Shown here piece after piece: positions 24,066-33,092 of a stretch of DNA of 64,000 bases; positions within the stretch are counted from its first letter, which is position 1; every line of letters starts with the position of its first letter. Location of the stretch: assembly GCA_900768465.1 (NCBI GenBank), contig CAAGCY010000004.1:22446-86445 (forward strand), in the 5' to 3' direction. The notes beneath the pieces were generated by a model. It saw only the letters and a program-made list of their open reading frames with translations. It had not been told where the DNA came from and did no database searches. Source of the stretch: Alphaproteobacteria bacterium. GTDB taxonomy: Bacteria; Pseudomonadota; Alphaproteobacteria; CAAGCB01; CAG-977. The position numbers were made by a program, and so were the translations under genes.

Positions 24066-25513
24066 AACGGCAAAGTTCCTTGTTGCGGGGAATCTTCTTT
24101 TTTCTTTTTGGGTTTATGCGGAAAAACGGCAAGCGTTCCGTCCGCGAATTTCAGCGTCATTTCCGATTTTTGGCGGGCGTCCGCGGCGCAGACGATCGGC
24201 TTGTCCGACACATCCAACACCAAAGCGAACCCTCTGTCAAGCACACGTTCGTACGAACAGCTTTCCAGCAGCCGCTTGTTCGTCGTCAGCCGCGTATCGC
24301 TTTCGGTCAAGACGGCTTTGACCAGACTTTCCAACGGATAAGCGGTTTGGAACAACGCTTTTTCGGCGTTGGAGAGCAGTAAATCGGGCGCGGTCGGACG
24401 CAGGCGGTCAAGGTCGGCTTTTTTCCTGTCCGCCAAAACGGTCAAAGCATTGTTCAGCCGTTCGGTTTTGTCGTCCAATCGTTGCGCGTATTCGGCAATC
24501 GTCCTGTCAAGCGGCGGCAGTCCGCGGCTTAATCCCGTCAAAACGGTTTGGCGTTCGTCCAGCAGACGGCGAGCCGCTTTCATCAAACGGATTTCCGATT
24601 CTTTGAGCATGGTTTGCAGTTCGGAACGCACGGGGACGGCTTTTTCCGCCGCGCCCGTCGGGGTGGGGGCGCGCAAATCCGCCGCATAATCGATTAACGT
24701 CGTGTCCGTTTCGTGTCCGACCGCCGAAATCAGCGGAATGTCCGATTCCGCCGCCGCGCGGACGACGATTTCTTCGTTAAACGCCCACAAATCTTCCAAA
24801 GATCCGCCGCCGCGCGCGACAATCAGCACGTCGGGACGGGGAATGTGACCGCTTGGCGTGTCCAAACCCTGCGGAGGAATCGCGTTAAATCCGCGAATGC
24901 CCGCCGCGACCTGTTCCGCCGCGCCATCGCCCTGCATCAGCGCCCCCCACAGCAAGACCCTGCGCGGAAAGCGGTCGTTCAAGCGGTGCATAATGTCGCG
25001 GATGACCGCGCCCGACGGCGACGTGACAACGCCGATGACTTCGGGTAAAAAGGGGATTTTCTTTTTGCGTTCGGGGGCGAACAGCCCTTCGGCAAGCAGC
25101 TTTTTGCGCCGTTCCTCCAGCAGTTTCAGCAAAGCGCCTTCGCCCGCGGCTTCCATGCTGTCGACAATCATCTGATAGTTCGACCGTCCGGGATAGGTGG
25201 TGATTTTTCCCGTGCAGACGACTTCCAGCCCGTCTTGAGGCGCAACGGACAGCTTTGTCGCCCCGCCGCGCCAGCAAATTCCGTTTAAAACAGCTTCGTC
25301 GTCTTTGAGCGAAAAATACAAATGACCCGACGCCGCTTTTTTCAATCCCGAGATTTCTCCTTTGACCCTGACAAAGGAAAAGTTCGTTTCGACCAAGCCT
25401 TTCAAGGCTTGGGACAGCGCGGAAACGCTGAGCGGTTCGGGCGCCTGCGGTTTGGGAACGGCGGGCTTTTCCGTTAAATCCGGCATATCGGCAAAAAGCG
25501 GCTGATTTGTCAT
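24062..25513 (-). CDS. xseA: Exodeoxyribonuclease VII large subunit
   Basis: The 483-residue product has an N-terminal OB-fold (tRNA_anti-like, about residues 30-130), then the Exonuc_VII_L catalytic region with VVTSPSGAVIRDI, RGGGSLEDLWAFN and SAVGHETDTTL. With XseB it degrades single-stranded DNA. The start at 25513 overlaps the tadA stop (ATGA). A longer open frame of 127 codons upstream is only the shadow of tadA. xseB is not in the window. Confidence 0.95.
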   Translation of the reverse strand: MTNQPLFADMPDLTEKPAVPKPQAPEPLSVSALSQALKGLVETNFSFVRVKGEISGLKKAASGHLYFSLKDDEAVLNGICWRGGATKLSVAPQDGLEVVCTGKITTYPGRSNYQMIVDSMEAAGEGALLKLLEERRKKLLAEGLFAPERKKKIPFLPEVIGVVTSPSGAVIRDIMHRLNDRFPRRVLLWGALMQGDGAAEQVAAGIRGFNAIPPQGLDTPSGHIPRPDVLIVARGGGSLEDLWAFNEEIVVRAAAESDIPLISAVGHETDTTLIDYAADLRAPTPTGAAEKAVPVRSELQTMLKESEIRLMKAARRLLDERQTVLTGLSRGLPPLDRTIAEYAQRLDDKTERLNNALTVLADRKKADLDRLRPTAPDLLLSNAEKALFQTAYPLESLVKAVLTESDTRLTTNKRLLESCSYERVLDRGFALVLDVSDKPIVCAADARQKSEMTLKFADGTLAVFPHKPKKKKEDSPQQGTLPL

Positions 25514-25974
25514 TTGTTTCGCAGTCCCGCAAAAAAATCTTTCAACAAAGCGGCGGATTCCCGTTCGCCGAAGCCGCCGTACACTTCGGGTTTGCACAGG
25601 CAGCCTTTTTGCGCGTACAGGCGGCATCCGTGTTCGACCCCGCCGCCTTTGGCGTCGTACGCGCCGAAATAAAGCCGTCTGATTCGGGCAAACGAAATCG
25701 CCGCCGCGCACATCGGGCAGGGTTCCAATGTAACATAGACATCCAAATCGGGCAAGCGCGGTTCGCCTTTTAAACGGCAAGCTTCGCGCAAAGCCAGAAT
25801 TTCGGCGTGCGCGGTCGGATCGTTGTCCCGTTCGGTGCGGTTGACGGCAATCGAAACGATTTGCCCGTTTTTCGAATCGAACACGACGGCGCACACGGGA
25901 ATTTCCCCCGCGTCGCCCGCTTTTTTCGCTTCGCTCAGCGCCGTTTCGACAATTTGATTCAAAAAGCTTTCCAT
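25510..25974 (-). CDS. tadA: tRNA adenosine(34) deaminase (TadA-like)
   Basis: This 154-residue zinc deaminase has HAEIL (with the catalytic Glu) and PCPMCAAAI, the TadA signatures, plus the FGAYDAKGGG segment. It converts A34 of tRNA-Arg(ACG) to inosine. TadA and guanine deaminase families are related, but TadA fits best in motif spacing. The start at 25974 follows AAGGA. It is translationally coupled to xseA. Confidence 0.9.
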   Translation of the reverse strand: MESFLNQIVETALSEAKKAGDAGEIPVCAVVFDSKNGQIVSIAVNRTERDNDPTAHAEILALREACRLKGEPRLPDLDVYVTLEPCPMCAAAISFARIRRLYFGAYDAKGGGVEHGCRLYAQKGCLCKPEVYGGFGERESAALLKDFFAGLRNK

Positions 25975-26019
25975 AGTCCTTAAAGTGACCTTTGCCTGAA
26001 CGGAAGTCAAGAAAAAGTC

Positions 26020-26048
26020 TTCACCCGACGGGGACAAACTGCTATACT
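26020..26048 (+). promoter_or_regulatory. Candidate promoter giving a near-leaderless lytic transglycosylase mRNA
   Basis: A -35-like TTCACC (26020-26025), a 17-bp spacer and a -10 TATACT (26043-26048) place the start site about 3 nt before ATG 26058, and there is no Shine-Dalgarno sequence. Confidence 0.4.
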
Positions 26049-26057
26049 GCGCGCGTT

Positions 26058-27188
26058 ATGGCTATGGATATGATGAGCAACGACACGGTTTTCAAACTCG
26101 GCGGCTTCAAGGTCGATCGGGAAATCGTGCGCTATATCCGCGAAGCCAGCGATTCCAGCGGCATCAGCTTTGATTATCTGCTTGCCAAAGCGGGACACGA
26201 AAGCCGTTTCGAAACCAACGCCGCCGCCGCGCGATCCAGCGCCGAAGGATTGTTTCAATTCACGACGGACACTTGGCTGCAACAGATGAAGCTGCATGGC
26301 GCAAAATACGGCTATGCCAAGCTGGCATCCAAAATTTACCGCGACGGGCGCGGACGATACCGCGTCAAAAACGCCGCCGATAAAGACGAAATTCTGGCTT
26401 TGCGCCGCAGTCCGCGCATTTCCGCGCTGCTTGCCGCCGAATTCGCCAAAAGCAACAAAAAGATTCTGGAAGATCAAATCGGTGCGCGGGTAACTTCCGC
26501 CGATTTGTATCTGGCTCACTTTATGGGACCCAGCGGCGCGGTTATGCTGTTGCGCGCGGACAAATTCACGCCGCATAAATTCGCCGCTGATTTGTTTCCC
26601 GAAGCCGCTCTTGCCAATCCGCCGATTTTTTACAACGAAAAAGGACGGATGCTGACCGTGCGCCAAGTCCGCCGCCGCATCGCCGATATTTTTCAGGATA
26701 AAATCGACCGTTTCGCCGTATTGCCCAAATCGCTGAAAGTGTGGCTGGACGATTTGCCGAAAGAGCGCAAAAACAAAAAATCCGCGATTGTCGTCGATGC
26801 GCCGATTTTGCGTATGGAAGCCGCCGTCAAAAACGATGCGCCCATGCCCAAAATCGTTGATTCCAACCGTCTTGCCAACATTTTGCCGGGGGAGGGCGTC
26901 AATTTGGACGACGACGGCGCGCTGAACGAAATGCGGCTGAAAGTGCTGTCTTTGGCGGCGCAATCGGGCAAAGACGATTCCGTTTCCGCAGACTTTGTGC
27001 CGATAAAGCGGACAAGCTACAACATGGCGGGAATGACGGCGATGGAAACGGACGGAGTCGTAAAAAAACGGCTGGCTTACGACGCTTTGGCGGCGACGTG
27101 GTTTGAAACGGACGACTATCCCGTTGTGACGGCTTTGCCCGTTTTGGCAACGGCGATGCTTTCAACAAAAGGAATTGCGAATGACTGA
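26058..27188 (+). CDS. Lytic transglycosylase (SLT domain)
   Basis: This 376-residue protein has a divergent SLT domain: catalytic Glu48 in AGHESRF, then SAEGLFQFTTDTW and later YLAHFMGPSGA. It should cut beta-1,4 bonds of peptidoglycan. No signal peptide is visible from any start, so export may be signal-less, as for flagellar or phage-type transglycosylases. ATG 26058 has no ribosome binding site; a start at Met6 (ATG 26073) is possible. The C-terminal 180 residues are unrecognised. It overlaps the next gene by 8 nt. Confidence 0.8.
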   Translation: MAMDMMSNDTVFKLGGFKVDREIVRYIREASDSSGISFDYLLAKAGHESRFETNAAAARSSAEGLFQFTTDTWLQQMKLHGAKYGYAKLASKIYRDGRGRYRVKNAADKDEILALRRSPRISALLAAEFAKSNKKILEDQIGARVTSADLYLAHFMGPSGAVMLLRADKFTPHKFAADLFPEAALANPPIFYNEKGRMLTVRQVRRRIADIFQDKIDRFAVLPKSLKVWLDDLPKERKNKKSAIVVDAPILRMEAAVKNDAPMPKIVDSNRLANILPGEGVNLDDDGALNEMRLKVLSLAAQSGKDDSVSADFVPIKRTSYNMAGMTAMETDGVVKKRLAYDALAATWFETDDYPVVTALPVLATAMLSTKGIAND

Positions 27189-27951
27189 CGAAAAAAAAGA
27201 ACGAATTGCAAAAATTGTCGCCCGCGCGGGCGTGTGTTCCCGCCGCGAAGCCGAACGTTTCATCGAACAGGGGCGCATTGCCGTCAACGGCAAAGTGCTG
27301 GATTCGCCCGCCGTAACGGTTGGCGCGGCGGATAAAATCACCGTGGACGGCAAACCTTTGCCCGCCGCTGAAAAAACGCGCGTGTGGCGGTATCACAAAC
27401 CCGTCGGACTGGTTACGACTTACCGCGACGAAAAAGGACGGCAAACCGTTTTCGACAGCTTGCCCGACGATATGCCGCGCGTCGTTTCCGTCGGACGCTT
27501 GGATTTGAATTCAGAAGGATTGCTGCTGTTGACAAACGACGGCGCGTTCGCCCGCGCTTTGGAATTGCCGTCGACGGGGTGGCTTCGCCGCTACCGCGTG
27601 CGCATTCACGGGGAAATGACGCCCGACATCATTGAAAAACTGGCAAAAGGCGTCGTTGTCGAAGGTGTCAAATACGCGCCCGTCGAAGTCGCGGTCGATA
27701 AACAGCAAGGGTCGAATATGTGGCTGACCGTCGCGCTCAAAGAAGGCAAAAACCGTGAAATCCGCCGTTTGATGGAATCGTTCGGATTGCAGGTGACGCG
27801 CTTAATCCGCACGGCGTACGGACCGTTCCAGTTGGGCAGTCTGGCTGTCGGCGCGGTTGAGGAAATCCGAGGCAAAATCCTGCAGGATCAGGTTGGCGCG
27901 CTGACGGGATACCGCGTCGAAAAACACACGCACAAACAAAAGAAAGCGTAA
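27181..27951 (+). CDS. rluB: Pseudouridine synthase, RsuA/RluB family
   Basis: The 256-residue product has an N-terminal S4 RNA-binding domain (about residues 6-60, RAGVCSRREAERFI) and a catalytic domain with GRLDLNSEGLLLLTNDG containing the nucleophilic Asp, then LKEGKNREIRRLM. It isomerises uridine in rRNA; RluB (23S U2605) is the best guess over RluE or RsuA. The start at 27181 follows AAGGA. It is shorter than many alphaproteobacterial homologues, which carry long basic tails. Confidence 0.88.
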   Translation: MTDEKKERIAKIVARAGVCSRREAERFIEQGRIAVNGKVLDSPAVTVGAADKITVDGKPLPAAEKTRVWRYHKPVGLVTTYRDEKGRQTVFDSLPDDMPRVVSVGRLDLNSEGLLLLTNDGAFARALELPSTGWLRRYRVRIHGEMTPDIIEKLAKGVVVEGVKYAPVEVAVDKQQGSNMWLTVALKEGKNREIRRLMESFGLQVTRLIRTAYGPFQLGSLAVGAVEEIRGKILQDQVGALTGYRVEKHTHKQKKA

Positions 27952-27980
27952 AAAAAAGGGGGCTTCAAAGAAGCCTCCTT
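27950..27980 (-). terminator. Terminator after the GFGRENE repeat gene
   Basis: A 9-bp stem with one G-U pair (27958-27966 with 27970-27978) and a 3-nt loop is followed by eight T residues on the minus strand. Confidence 0.8.
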
Positions 27981-28003
27981 GAAGTTTCGGGAGAAAGGAA
28001 ACT

Positions 28004-28345
28004 TTATCTGCTCCGATCGCGGGATTGGGCAATCTGTTGAAAACCGATTTTGTTTTTCGGCTTGGACGGTTGAGCGGCGGGTTCGTTTTCACGACCAAAG
28101 CCGACGGCGGTTTCTTTGCCCGACGGACCGTTGTCAATCGTTTCGTTTTCACGGCCGAATCCGATGGCGCGGCGTTTGCCCAGCGTTTCCAGCAAAATCG
28201 ATTCGGCGGAACGTTCAATCGTTTCGTTTTCGCGACCGAATCCGATGGCGCGGCGTTTGTTGGTGTTGCTCTGTTCCGCTTGCGCGCCGCTGGGCATCAG
28301 TTCGCACGAACCGTTTTCGCAAAATTCTTTCAATGATTTAACCAT
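28004..28345 (-). CDS. Small repeat protein with three AxGFGRENE units
   Basis: A 113-residue soluble protein. After an N-terminal MVKSLKEFCENGSCELMPSG segment it has three copies of a GFGRENE-containing unit, the first two as RRAIGFGRENETI and the third as ETAVGFGRENEP, plus a decayed fourth (NKIGF). Units are 20-27 residues apart. The protein looks disordered and highly charged, with no signal peptide. AAGGGG precedes the ATG at 28345 and a terminator follows. No family is recognised. Confidence 0.65.
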   Translation of the reverse strand: MVKSLKEFCENGSCELMPSGAQAEQSNTNKRRAIGFGRENETIERSAESILLETLGKRRAIGFGRENETIDNGPSGKETAVGFGRENEPAAQPSKPKNKIGFQQIAQSRDRSR

Positions 28346-28430
28346 TGGAAATCCCCTTTGGAAATAAGCTTCATTGACAAAACTACTTTTTTTTGTCATT
28401 TTTGTCAACAAAAAATTGGGAGATTCAAGA

Positions 28431-28982
28431 ATGAGAATTGTCGGCGGAACATATCGCGGAAAACTGTTGTCCGCGCCCGAAGGAACAACAACCCGCCCCA
28501 CGTCGGACAGGGCGCGGGAATCCGTTTTCAATATTATCGAAAGCCGGTTGATTAAAGCGGGCAGACGTTGGGACGAACTGAGCGTTTTCGACGCGTTCGC
28601 TGGAACGGGCGCGCTGGGCATCGAAGCCGTTTCTCGCGGGGTGCGCGCTTTGTTTGCCGCCGAAAAAGACGAATCCGCCCGCCGATGCTGGCGCAAAAAC
28701 ACGCAAGGACTGAAAAACGCTTCGCTGATTTTGTATTCCGACGTTTTGGCTTTGCCCGAAGCGCAAAAACCCGTCGACCTTTTGTTTATGGATCCTCCGT
28801 ACGGTAAAGGGCTGGTCGCGCCCGCTTTGACCGAGCTGGAACAAAAGGGCTGGCTGAACGCGGATACGTTGTGCCTGATAGAAGTTGAAAAGGCGGAACA
28901 GAACTTCTTGCCCGCGGGGTTCAGTGCCTTAGACACGCGTTTTTACGGAAAAGCAAAAGTCGTCATTACAAAAAAAGGCTGA
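28431..28982 (+). CDS. rsmD: 16S rRNA m2G966 methyltransferase RsmD
   Basis: This 183-residue methyltransferase has MRIVGGTYRGK and TRPTSDRARESVFN at the N terminus, the SAM loop DAFAGTGALGIEA and the catalytic FMDPPYGKG. It methylates G966 of 16S rRNA on N2. GGGAG precedes ATG 28431; the open frame starts earlier without support. The stop codon lies inside the terminator hairpin. Confidence 0.95.
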   Translation: MRIVGGTYRGKLLSAPEGTTTRPTSDRARESVFNIIESRLIKAGRRWDELSVFDAFAGTGALGIEAVSRGVRALFAAEKDESARRCWRKNTQGLKNASLILYSDVLALPEAQKPVDLLFMDPPYGKGLVAPALTELEQKGWLNADTLCLIEVEKAEQNFLPAGFSALDTRFYGKAKVVITKKG

Positions 28983-29010
28983 TTTTTTCAATCAGCCTTT
29001 TTGCTTTTTA
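28971..29010. terminator. Bidirectional terminator between rsmD and udp
   Basis: A 9-bp stem (AGGCTGATT/AATCAGCCT) is flanked by an A-run on the left and a T-rich tract on the right, so it can serve both converging genes. Confidence 0.88.
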
Positions 29011-29019
29011 AGGAAGCGC

Positions 29020-29793
29020 TTATTTTTTCGCGGCGCGGTCCTGTTCGATAATGATTTTCAGCGCGTCAACCGCCACGCGGACGGCGGACGAGGTGTCTTC
29101 GGACATTTTTTGATCCAATCCGGCGGCTTCGCGTTCCTGATTCCAAATAACGTGGAAGCAAGAACCGCAACGGCATTTCAGCGCGTCGGCGACAACAAAC
29201 AACGCCGCGGATTCCATTTCGCTGGCTTTGACGCCCAGCCGTTTCCACGCTTCCCATTTTTGCAGCAATTCATAGGAAACGGGCATTTTCGCGGGGCTGT
29301 GCTGACCGTAGAACGCGTCTTTGCACTGCACGACACCCGTATGCGTCGTTTTGCCCATAGCCAAAGCCGCTTGGCGCAAGGCAATCGTGATGTCCAGATT
29401 CGCAACGGCGGGATATTCGATCGGAGCATATTCCTGCGACGTGTGTTCAAAACGGATGGCACCGGTCGCGACGACGATATCGCCCGATTGAACATCCAGA
29501 TCTATGCCGCCGCAAGTCCCCGTGCGGATGAACGTGTCGGCGCCGATGTTGTGCAATTCCTCCATCGCGATCGACGCGGACGGACCGCCGATGCCGGTCG
29601 AGCAGACGGAAACCTTTTCCCCCAGCAACGTGCCGGTGTAAACGTTATATTCGCGGTTTTGCGCGATATGGCGAGGATTGTCGAACAGTTTGGCAATCGA
29701 TTCGCAGCGTCCCGGATCGCCCGGCAGGATGACATAGCGGCCGACATCGCCTTCGACGCAATGAATATGGAATTGCTTATCAAGTTTTTGCAT
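29020..29793 (-). CDS. udp: Uridine phosphorylase
   Basis: The 257-residue enzyme is of the NP-I family: PGDPGR phosphate loop, STGIGGPSASIAMEEL, RTGTCGG and the late EMESAALF ribose-binding motif. It splits uridine to uracil and ribose-1-phosphate for pyrimidine salvage. Its length fits E. coli Udp (253). It is monocistronic and ends at a terminator shared with rsmD. Confidence 0.92.
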   Translation of the reverse strand: MQKLDKQFHIHCVEGDVGRYVILPGDPGRCESIAKLFDNPRHIAQNREYNVYTGTLLGEKVSVCSTGIGGPSASIAMEELHNIGADTFIRTGTCGGIDLDVQSGDIVVATGAIRFEHTSQEYAPIEYPAVANLDITIALRQAALAMGKTTHTGVVQCKDAFYGQHSPAKMPVSYELLQKWEAWKRLGVKASEMESAALFVVADALKCRCGSCFHVIWNQEREAAGLDQKMSEDTSSAVRVAVDALKIIIEQDRAAKK

Positions 29794-29894
29794 GGAAAAC
29801 CTCTCTTAAATCAAAACAAAAATATGACGAATCATATTGTTGCAATCAGTTTATATGAAAATTCCGCGAAAAAAACATTTATTTAACAAAAACG

Positions 29895-30731
29895 CTAATT
29901 TTCGTCGGAATACGCCGATTTTAAAATAATCGAGATGCGGCGGTTTTGCGGGGCTTTCGGATCGTCGGTTACATAAGGTTCAGCCGCCGCCCGTCCCGTA
30001 ACGCCGACGATTCTGTCCGCGGCTACGCCCTGAGCAACCACCATTCGCCGCACCGCCAAAGCGCGGTCGGAGGACAGTTCCCAATTTGTATAGGATTTAT
30101 CGGGTGTTGTGAAAGGAATCGCATCCGTATGTCCTTCGATGCGCATTTTGTTGGACAGCTGTTTGAGCACGCGCGCCAGCAATTTGGACAGCCGCGCGCC
30201 GTTCGGCGTCATTTTTGCCGATCCGCTTTCAAAAATCGGTTTGTTCAGCTGATCAATCAGCTGAATTTGCAGACCGTCTTTGACTTCGGTTACAACCAGA
30301 CTGTCATGCAGTTCCAGCAAAGCGGGGTCGGACATCATGGCTTCCCGCAACGCGATGCGCACGCGGTCGAACGCTTCTTTTTCCTTTTTGACCAGTATTT
30401 CGCGCGGTTCGGAAAAATCGGGGAATTCGCTTGACCCGTCAAAGCCGACGAAAGGCATCGCATACGGTTTTTCAACGGTTTCAAGGCTTTCCAATCCGCC
30501 CGTGACAATCGAATCGCCCGCGCCTTTGCCGCTGGAACCCGTCGTAAAGTAATAGGAAATCGCTTCTTTTTGTTCCTGCGACGCCGTTTGCAGCAGCCAC
30601 ATCAGCAAAAAAAACGCCATCATCGCGGTTACAAAATCCGCGTAAGCCACTTTCCATGCCCCGCCGTGGTGACCGTGTCCGCCTTTTTTGACGCGCTTGA
30701 TGACGATTGTGCGCCCCTGTTTATCCGCCAT
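29895..30731 (-). CDS. motB: Flagellar motor protein MotB
   Basis: A 278-residue protein with a basic N terminus, one membrane helix at about residues 28-48 carrying the proton-binding Asp in YADFVTAMMAFF (Asp32), and a C-terminal OmpA/MotB peptidoglycan-binding domain with GHTDAIPF and NWELSSDRALAVRR. It anchors stator units to the cell wall. motA lies just upstream with a 3-nt gap. No other flagellar gene is in the window. Confidence 0.93.
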   Translation of the reverse strand: MADKQGRTIVIKRVKKGGHGHHGGAWKVAYADFVTAMMAFFLLMWLLQTASQEQKEAISYYFTTGSSGKGAGDSIVTGGLESLETVEKPYAMPFVGFDGSSEFPDFSEPREILVKKEKEAFDRVRIALREAMMSDPALLELHDSLVVTEVKDGLQIQLIDQLNKPIFESGSAKMTPNGARLSKLLARVLKQLSNKMRIEGHTDAIPFTTPDKSYTNWELSSDRALAVRRMVVAQGVAADRIVGVTGRAAAEPYVTDDPKAPQNRRISIILKSAYSDEN

Positions 30732-30734
30732 GAT

Positions 30735-31586
30735 TTACAGCTCCGCGCAGATTTTTTCGACTTCGGCGAATGAAGGGCGAACTTCGGGCGGCAGGGTTTT
30801 GCGCGCGAATTCGACCGATACTTGGGGCGCGTAGCCTTCGATATGGCCCATCAATCCCGCTTTAATCACGCTCAGATATTCCTGTTCGGGATTCATCACG
30901 TTTGCCACCGCCGATGCCAAAGGCGCGATAAAGCCGTACGCCGTCAGCACGCCGAAAAACGTGCCGACCAAAGCCGCACCGATAAGCTCTCCCAGTACTT
31001 CGGGCGGTTCGGTAATCGCGCCCATGGTGTGAATCACGCCCAGCACCGCCGCGACGATGCCCAGCCCCGGCGTCGCGTCCGCAACACGGTTCAACGCGTC
31101 GGAATAAGCGGTCTTTTCGTGTTCGATTCCTTCCAATTCCGCATCGATGACGGATTCGATTTCGTGCGGTTCGGGCGATCCGAACGTCAGCAGGCGCAAA
31201 TACCCGCACATAAAGTCCATGGCTTCGTGATTTTTCGTAATCAGGGGAAAGCGTTTGAAAATATCGCTGTTCGCGGGGGCTTCGATATGGGGTTCAAGCG
31301 CCATGTTGCCCTTGGATTTTCCCAGCTTGAAAAACGAATACATCATCGCCAAAGCTTCGGTGTAGCTTTTTTTGTCGTAGCGGGGTTTGCCAAAGATTCG
31401 GGGCAGGGCTTTCAACGTGCCGATAACGACGCTCGGCGGGTTTGCAATCAAGAACGACCCGAATGCCGCACCGCCGATAATCAGGAATTCTCCGGGCTGC
31501 CATAAAACGGAAAAATGTCCGCCGCCCCACAAAAAACCGCCTGCGACGCTGCCGACAACCACCAGTAATCCGACCAAAGGAAACAT
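30735..31586 (-). CDS. motA: Flagellar motor protein MotA
   Basis: The 283-residue stator protein has four membrane helices (about 5-22, 30-50, 170-190, 200-220) and the large cytoplasmic loop between helices 2 and 3. The conserved TPGLGIVAAVLGVIHTMG and a late FFGVLTAYGF are typical. With MotB it forms the H+-driven stator. The start at 31586 follows AGGAGG; an in-frame TTG one codon upstream is not needed. Confidence 0.93.
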   Translation of the reverse strand: MFPLVGLLVVVGSVAGGFLWGGGHFSVLWQPGEFLIIGGAAFGSFLIANPPSVVIGTLKALPRIFGKPRYDKKSYTEALAMMYSFFKLGKSKGNMALEPHIEAPANSDIFKRFPLITKNHEAMDFMCGYLRLLTFGSPEPHEIESVIDAELEGIEHEKTAYSDALNRVADATPGLGIVAAVLGVIHTMGAITEPPEVLGELIGAALVGTFFGVLTAYGFIAPLASAVANVMNPEQEYLSVIKAGLMGHIEGYAPQVSVEFARKTLPPEVRPSFAEVEKICAEL

Positions 31587-31667
31587 CAAAGACCTCCTGT
31601 CTTGGCTTTATTTTTTAAACATTCTGAATTATATATATTCGAAACAGTCAAAAAAGGAAAGTTAATA

Positions 31668-33092
31668 ATGATTCAAAACGGCATATCCGATTCCCTGTTT
31701 TTCGATAAAATCGACCGCGACGCCGCCGTCAAGACCGTGCAAAACACGCTGGCGGGATGCGACGACGGGGATTTGTTTTTGGAACATTGCCTCAGCGAAC
31801 ACATCACGCTGGACGACGGCAGAATCAAAAGCACGGCGTTTAACGCTTCGACGGGATTCGGACTGCGCGCGATGGTCGGCGAAACGTTCGCGCATGCCAT
31901 TTCAAACGATATTTCCGAAACCGCTTTGAAAAACGCGGCGGCTGCCGTCGCTCCGATAAAACAAGGCTATGCGGGAAGCTTGTATTTGCCGCCCGCAAAG
32001 CCTGCGGTCAAGCTGTATACGGACGAAAATCCGCTGAATCTGCTTTCTTTCAATAAAAAAGTCGCGCTGATGCAGGAAATCGACGCGTATGCCCGCGCCA
32101 AAGATCCCCGCATTGTGCAGGTTTCCGCGTCTTTGTCCGCAGAATGGCAGGTCGTTTGCGTTATCGGGGCGGACGGGCACGAAGCTTCCGACATCCGTCC
32201 GATGGTCAGCTTGCGCATCAGCGTCGTTGCAAAGTCGGGCGACAGAATGGAAAGCGGTTCGTTCGGCGGCGGCGGACGGTATTTGTACGACCGCTTGATT
32301 GCCCCCGAAGTCTGGCAAAATATGGCGGACGAAGCGGTGCGCGAAGCGTTGCTGAATCTGGATTCCGTTCCCGCCCCCGCGGGCGAGCTGCCCGTCGTCC
32401 TCAGTGCGGGCTGGTGCGGCGTTTTACTGCACGAAGCGGTCGGTCACGGATTGGAGGGCGATTTCAATCGCAAAGGAACGTCCGTCTTTACGGGCAAAAT
32501 CGGCGAACAAGTCACCGCCAAAGGCATTACGATTGTGGATGACGGAACGATTCCCGACCGCCGCGGGTCCATCAGTATTGATGACGAGGGGACGGCTTCC
32601 GAACGCACCGTTTTGGTCGAAGACGGCATTTTGAAAAACTATATGCTTGACCGTATGAACGCGCGGCTGATGAATCGCGCTCCGACGGGCAACGGGCGGC
32701 GCGAATCATATTCCTGCGTGCCGCAGGTGCGCATGACCAACACGTTTATGACCGACGGCGACAAAGACCCCGCCGAACTGATTGCTTCGGTCAAAAAAGG
32801 CGTGTTCGCCAAGACGTTCCACGGCGGACAGGTCGACATCACGTCGGGCAAATTCGTGTTCACGTCCGCCGAAGCGTACTTGATTGAAGACGGCAAACTG
32901 ACCGCTCCGATTAAAGACGCGACGCTTATCGGCAGCGGAATCGAAGTGATGAACGCGATTGACATGGTGGCGAACGATTCGTGTTTGGACAACGGTATCG
33001 GCTCTTGCGGCAAAGGCGGGCAAATGGTTCCCGTCGGCGTCGGTCAGCCGTCGGTGCGTATTTCCAAAATCACGGTCGGCGGGTGCGGCTGA
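31668..33092 (+). CDS. tldD: Metalloprotease TldD
   Basis: This 474-residue protein has the TldD/PmbA architecture with the zinc motif HEAVGHGLEGD (HExxxH), followed by conserved FTGKIGEQV and GNGRRESYSCVPQVRMTN. With TldE it trims peptides such as microcin B17 precursors and CcdA. No tldE is in the window. ATG 31668 follows AAAGGAAA. It overlaps the next gene by 1 nt. Confidence 0.95.
   Translation: MIQNGISDSLFFDKIDRDAAVKTVQNTLAGCDDGDLFLEHCLSEHITLDDGRIKSTAFNASTGFGLRAMVGETFAHAISNDISETALKNAAAAVAPIKQGYAGSLYLPPAKPAVKLYTDENPLNLLSFNKKVALMQEIDAYARAKDPRIVQVSASLSAEWQVVCVIGADGHEASDIRPMVSLRISVVAKSGDRMESGSFGGGGRYLYDRLIAPEVWQNMADEAVREALLNLDSVPAPAGELPVVLSAGWCGVLLHEAVGHGLEGDFNRKGTSVFTGKIGEQVTAKGITIVDDGTIPDRRGSISIDDEGTASERTVLVEDGILKNYMLDRMNARLMNRAPTGNGRRESYSCVPQVRMTNTFMTDGDKDPAELIASVKKGVFAKTFHGGQVDITSGKFVFTSAEAYLIEDGKLTAPIKDATLIGSGIEVMNAIDMVANDSCLDNGIGSCGKGGQMVPVGVGQPSVRISKITVGGCG

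Noticed and set aside
25514..25894. N-terminal extension of xseA by 127 codons
   Set aside because: It is the shadow of tadA, very Arg-rich, while ATG 25513 overlaps the tadA stop in the usual coupled way.
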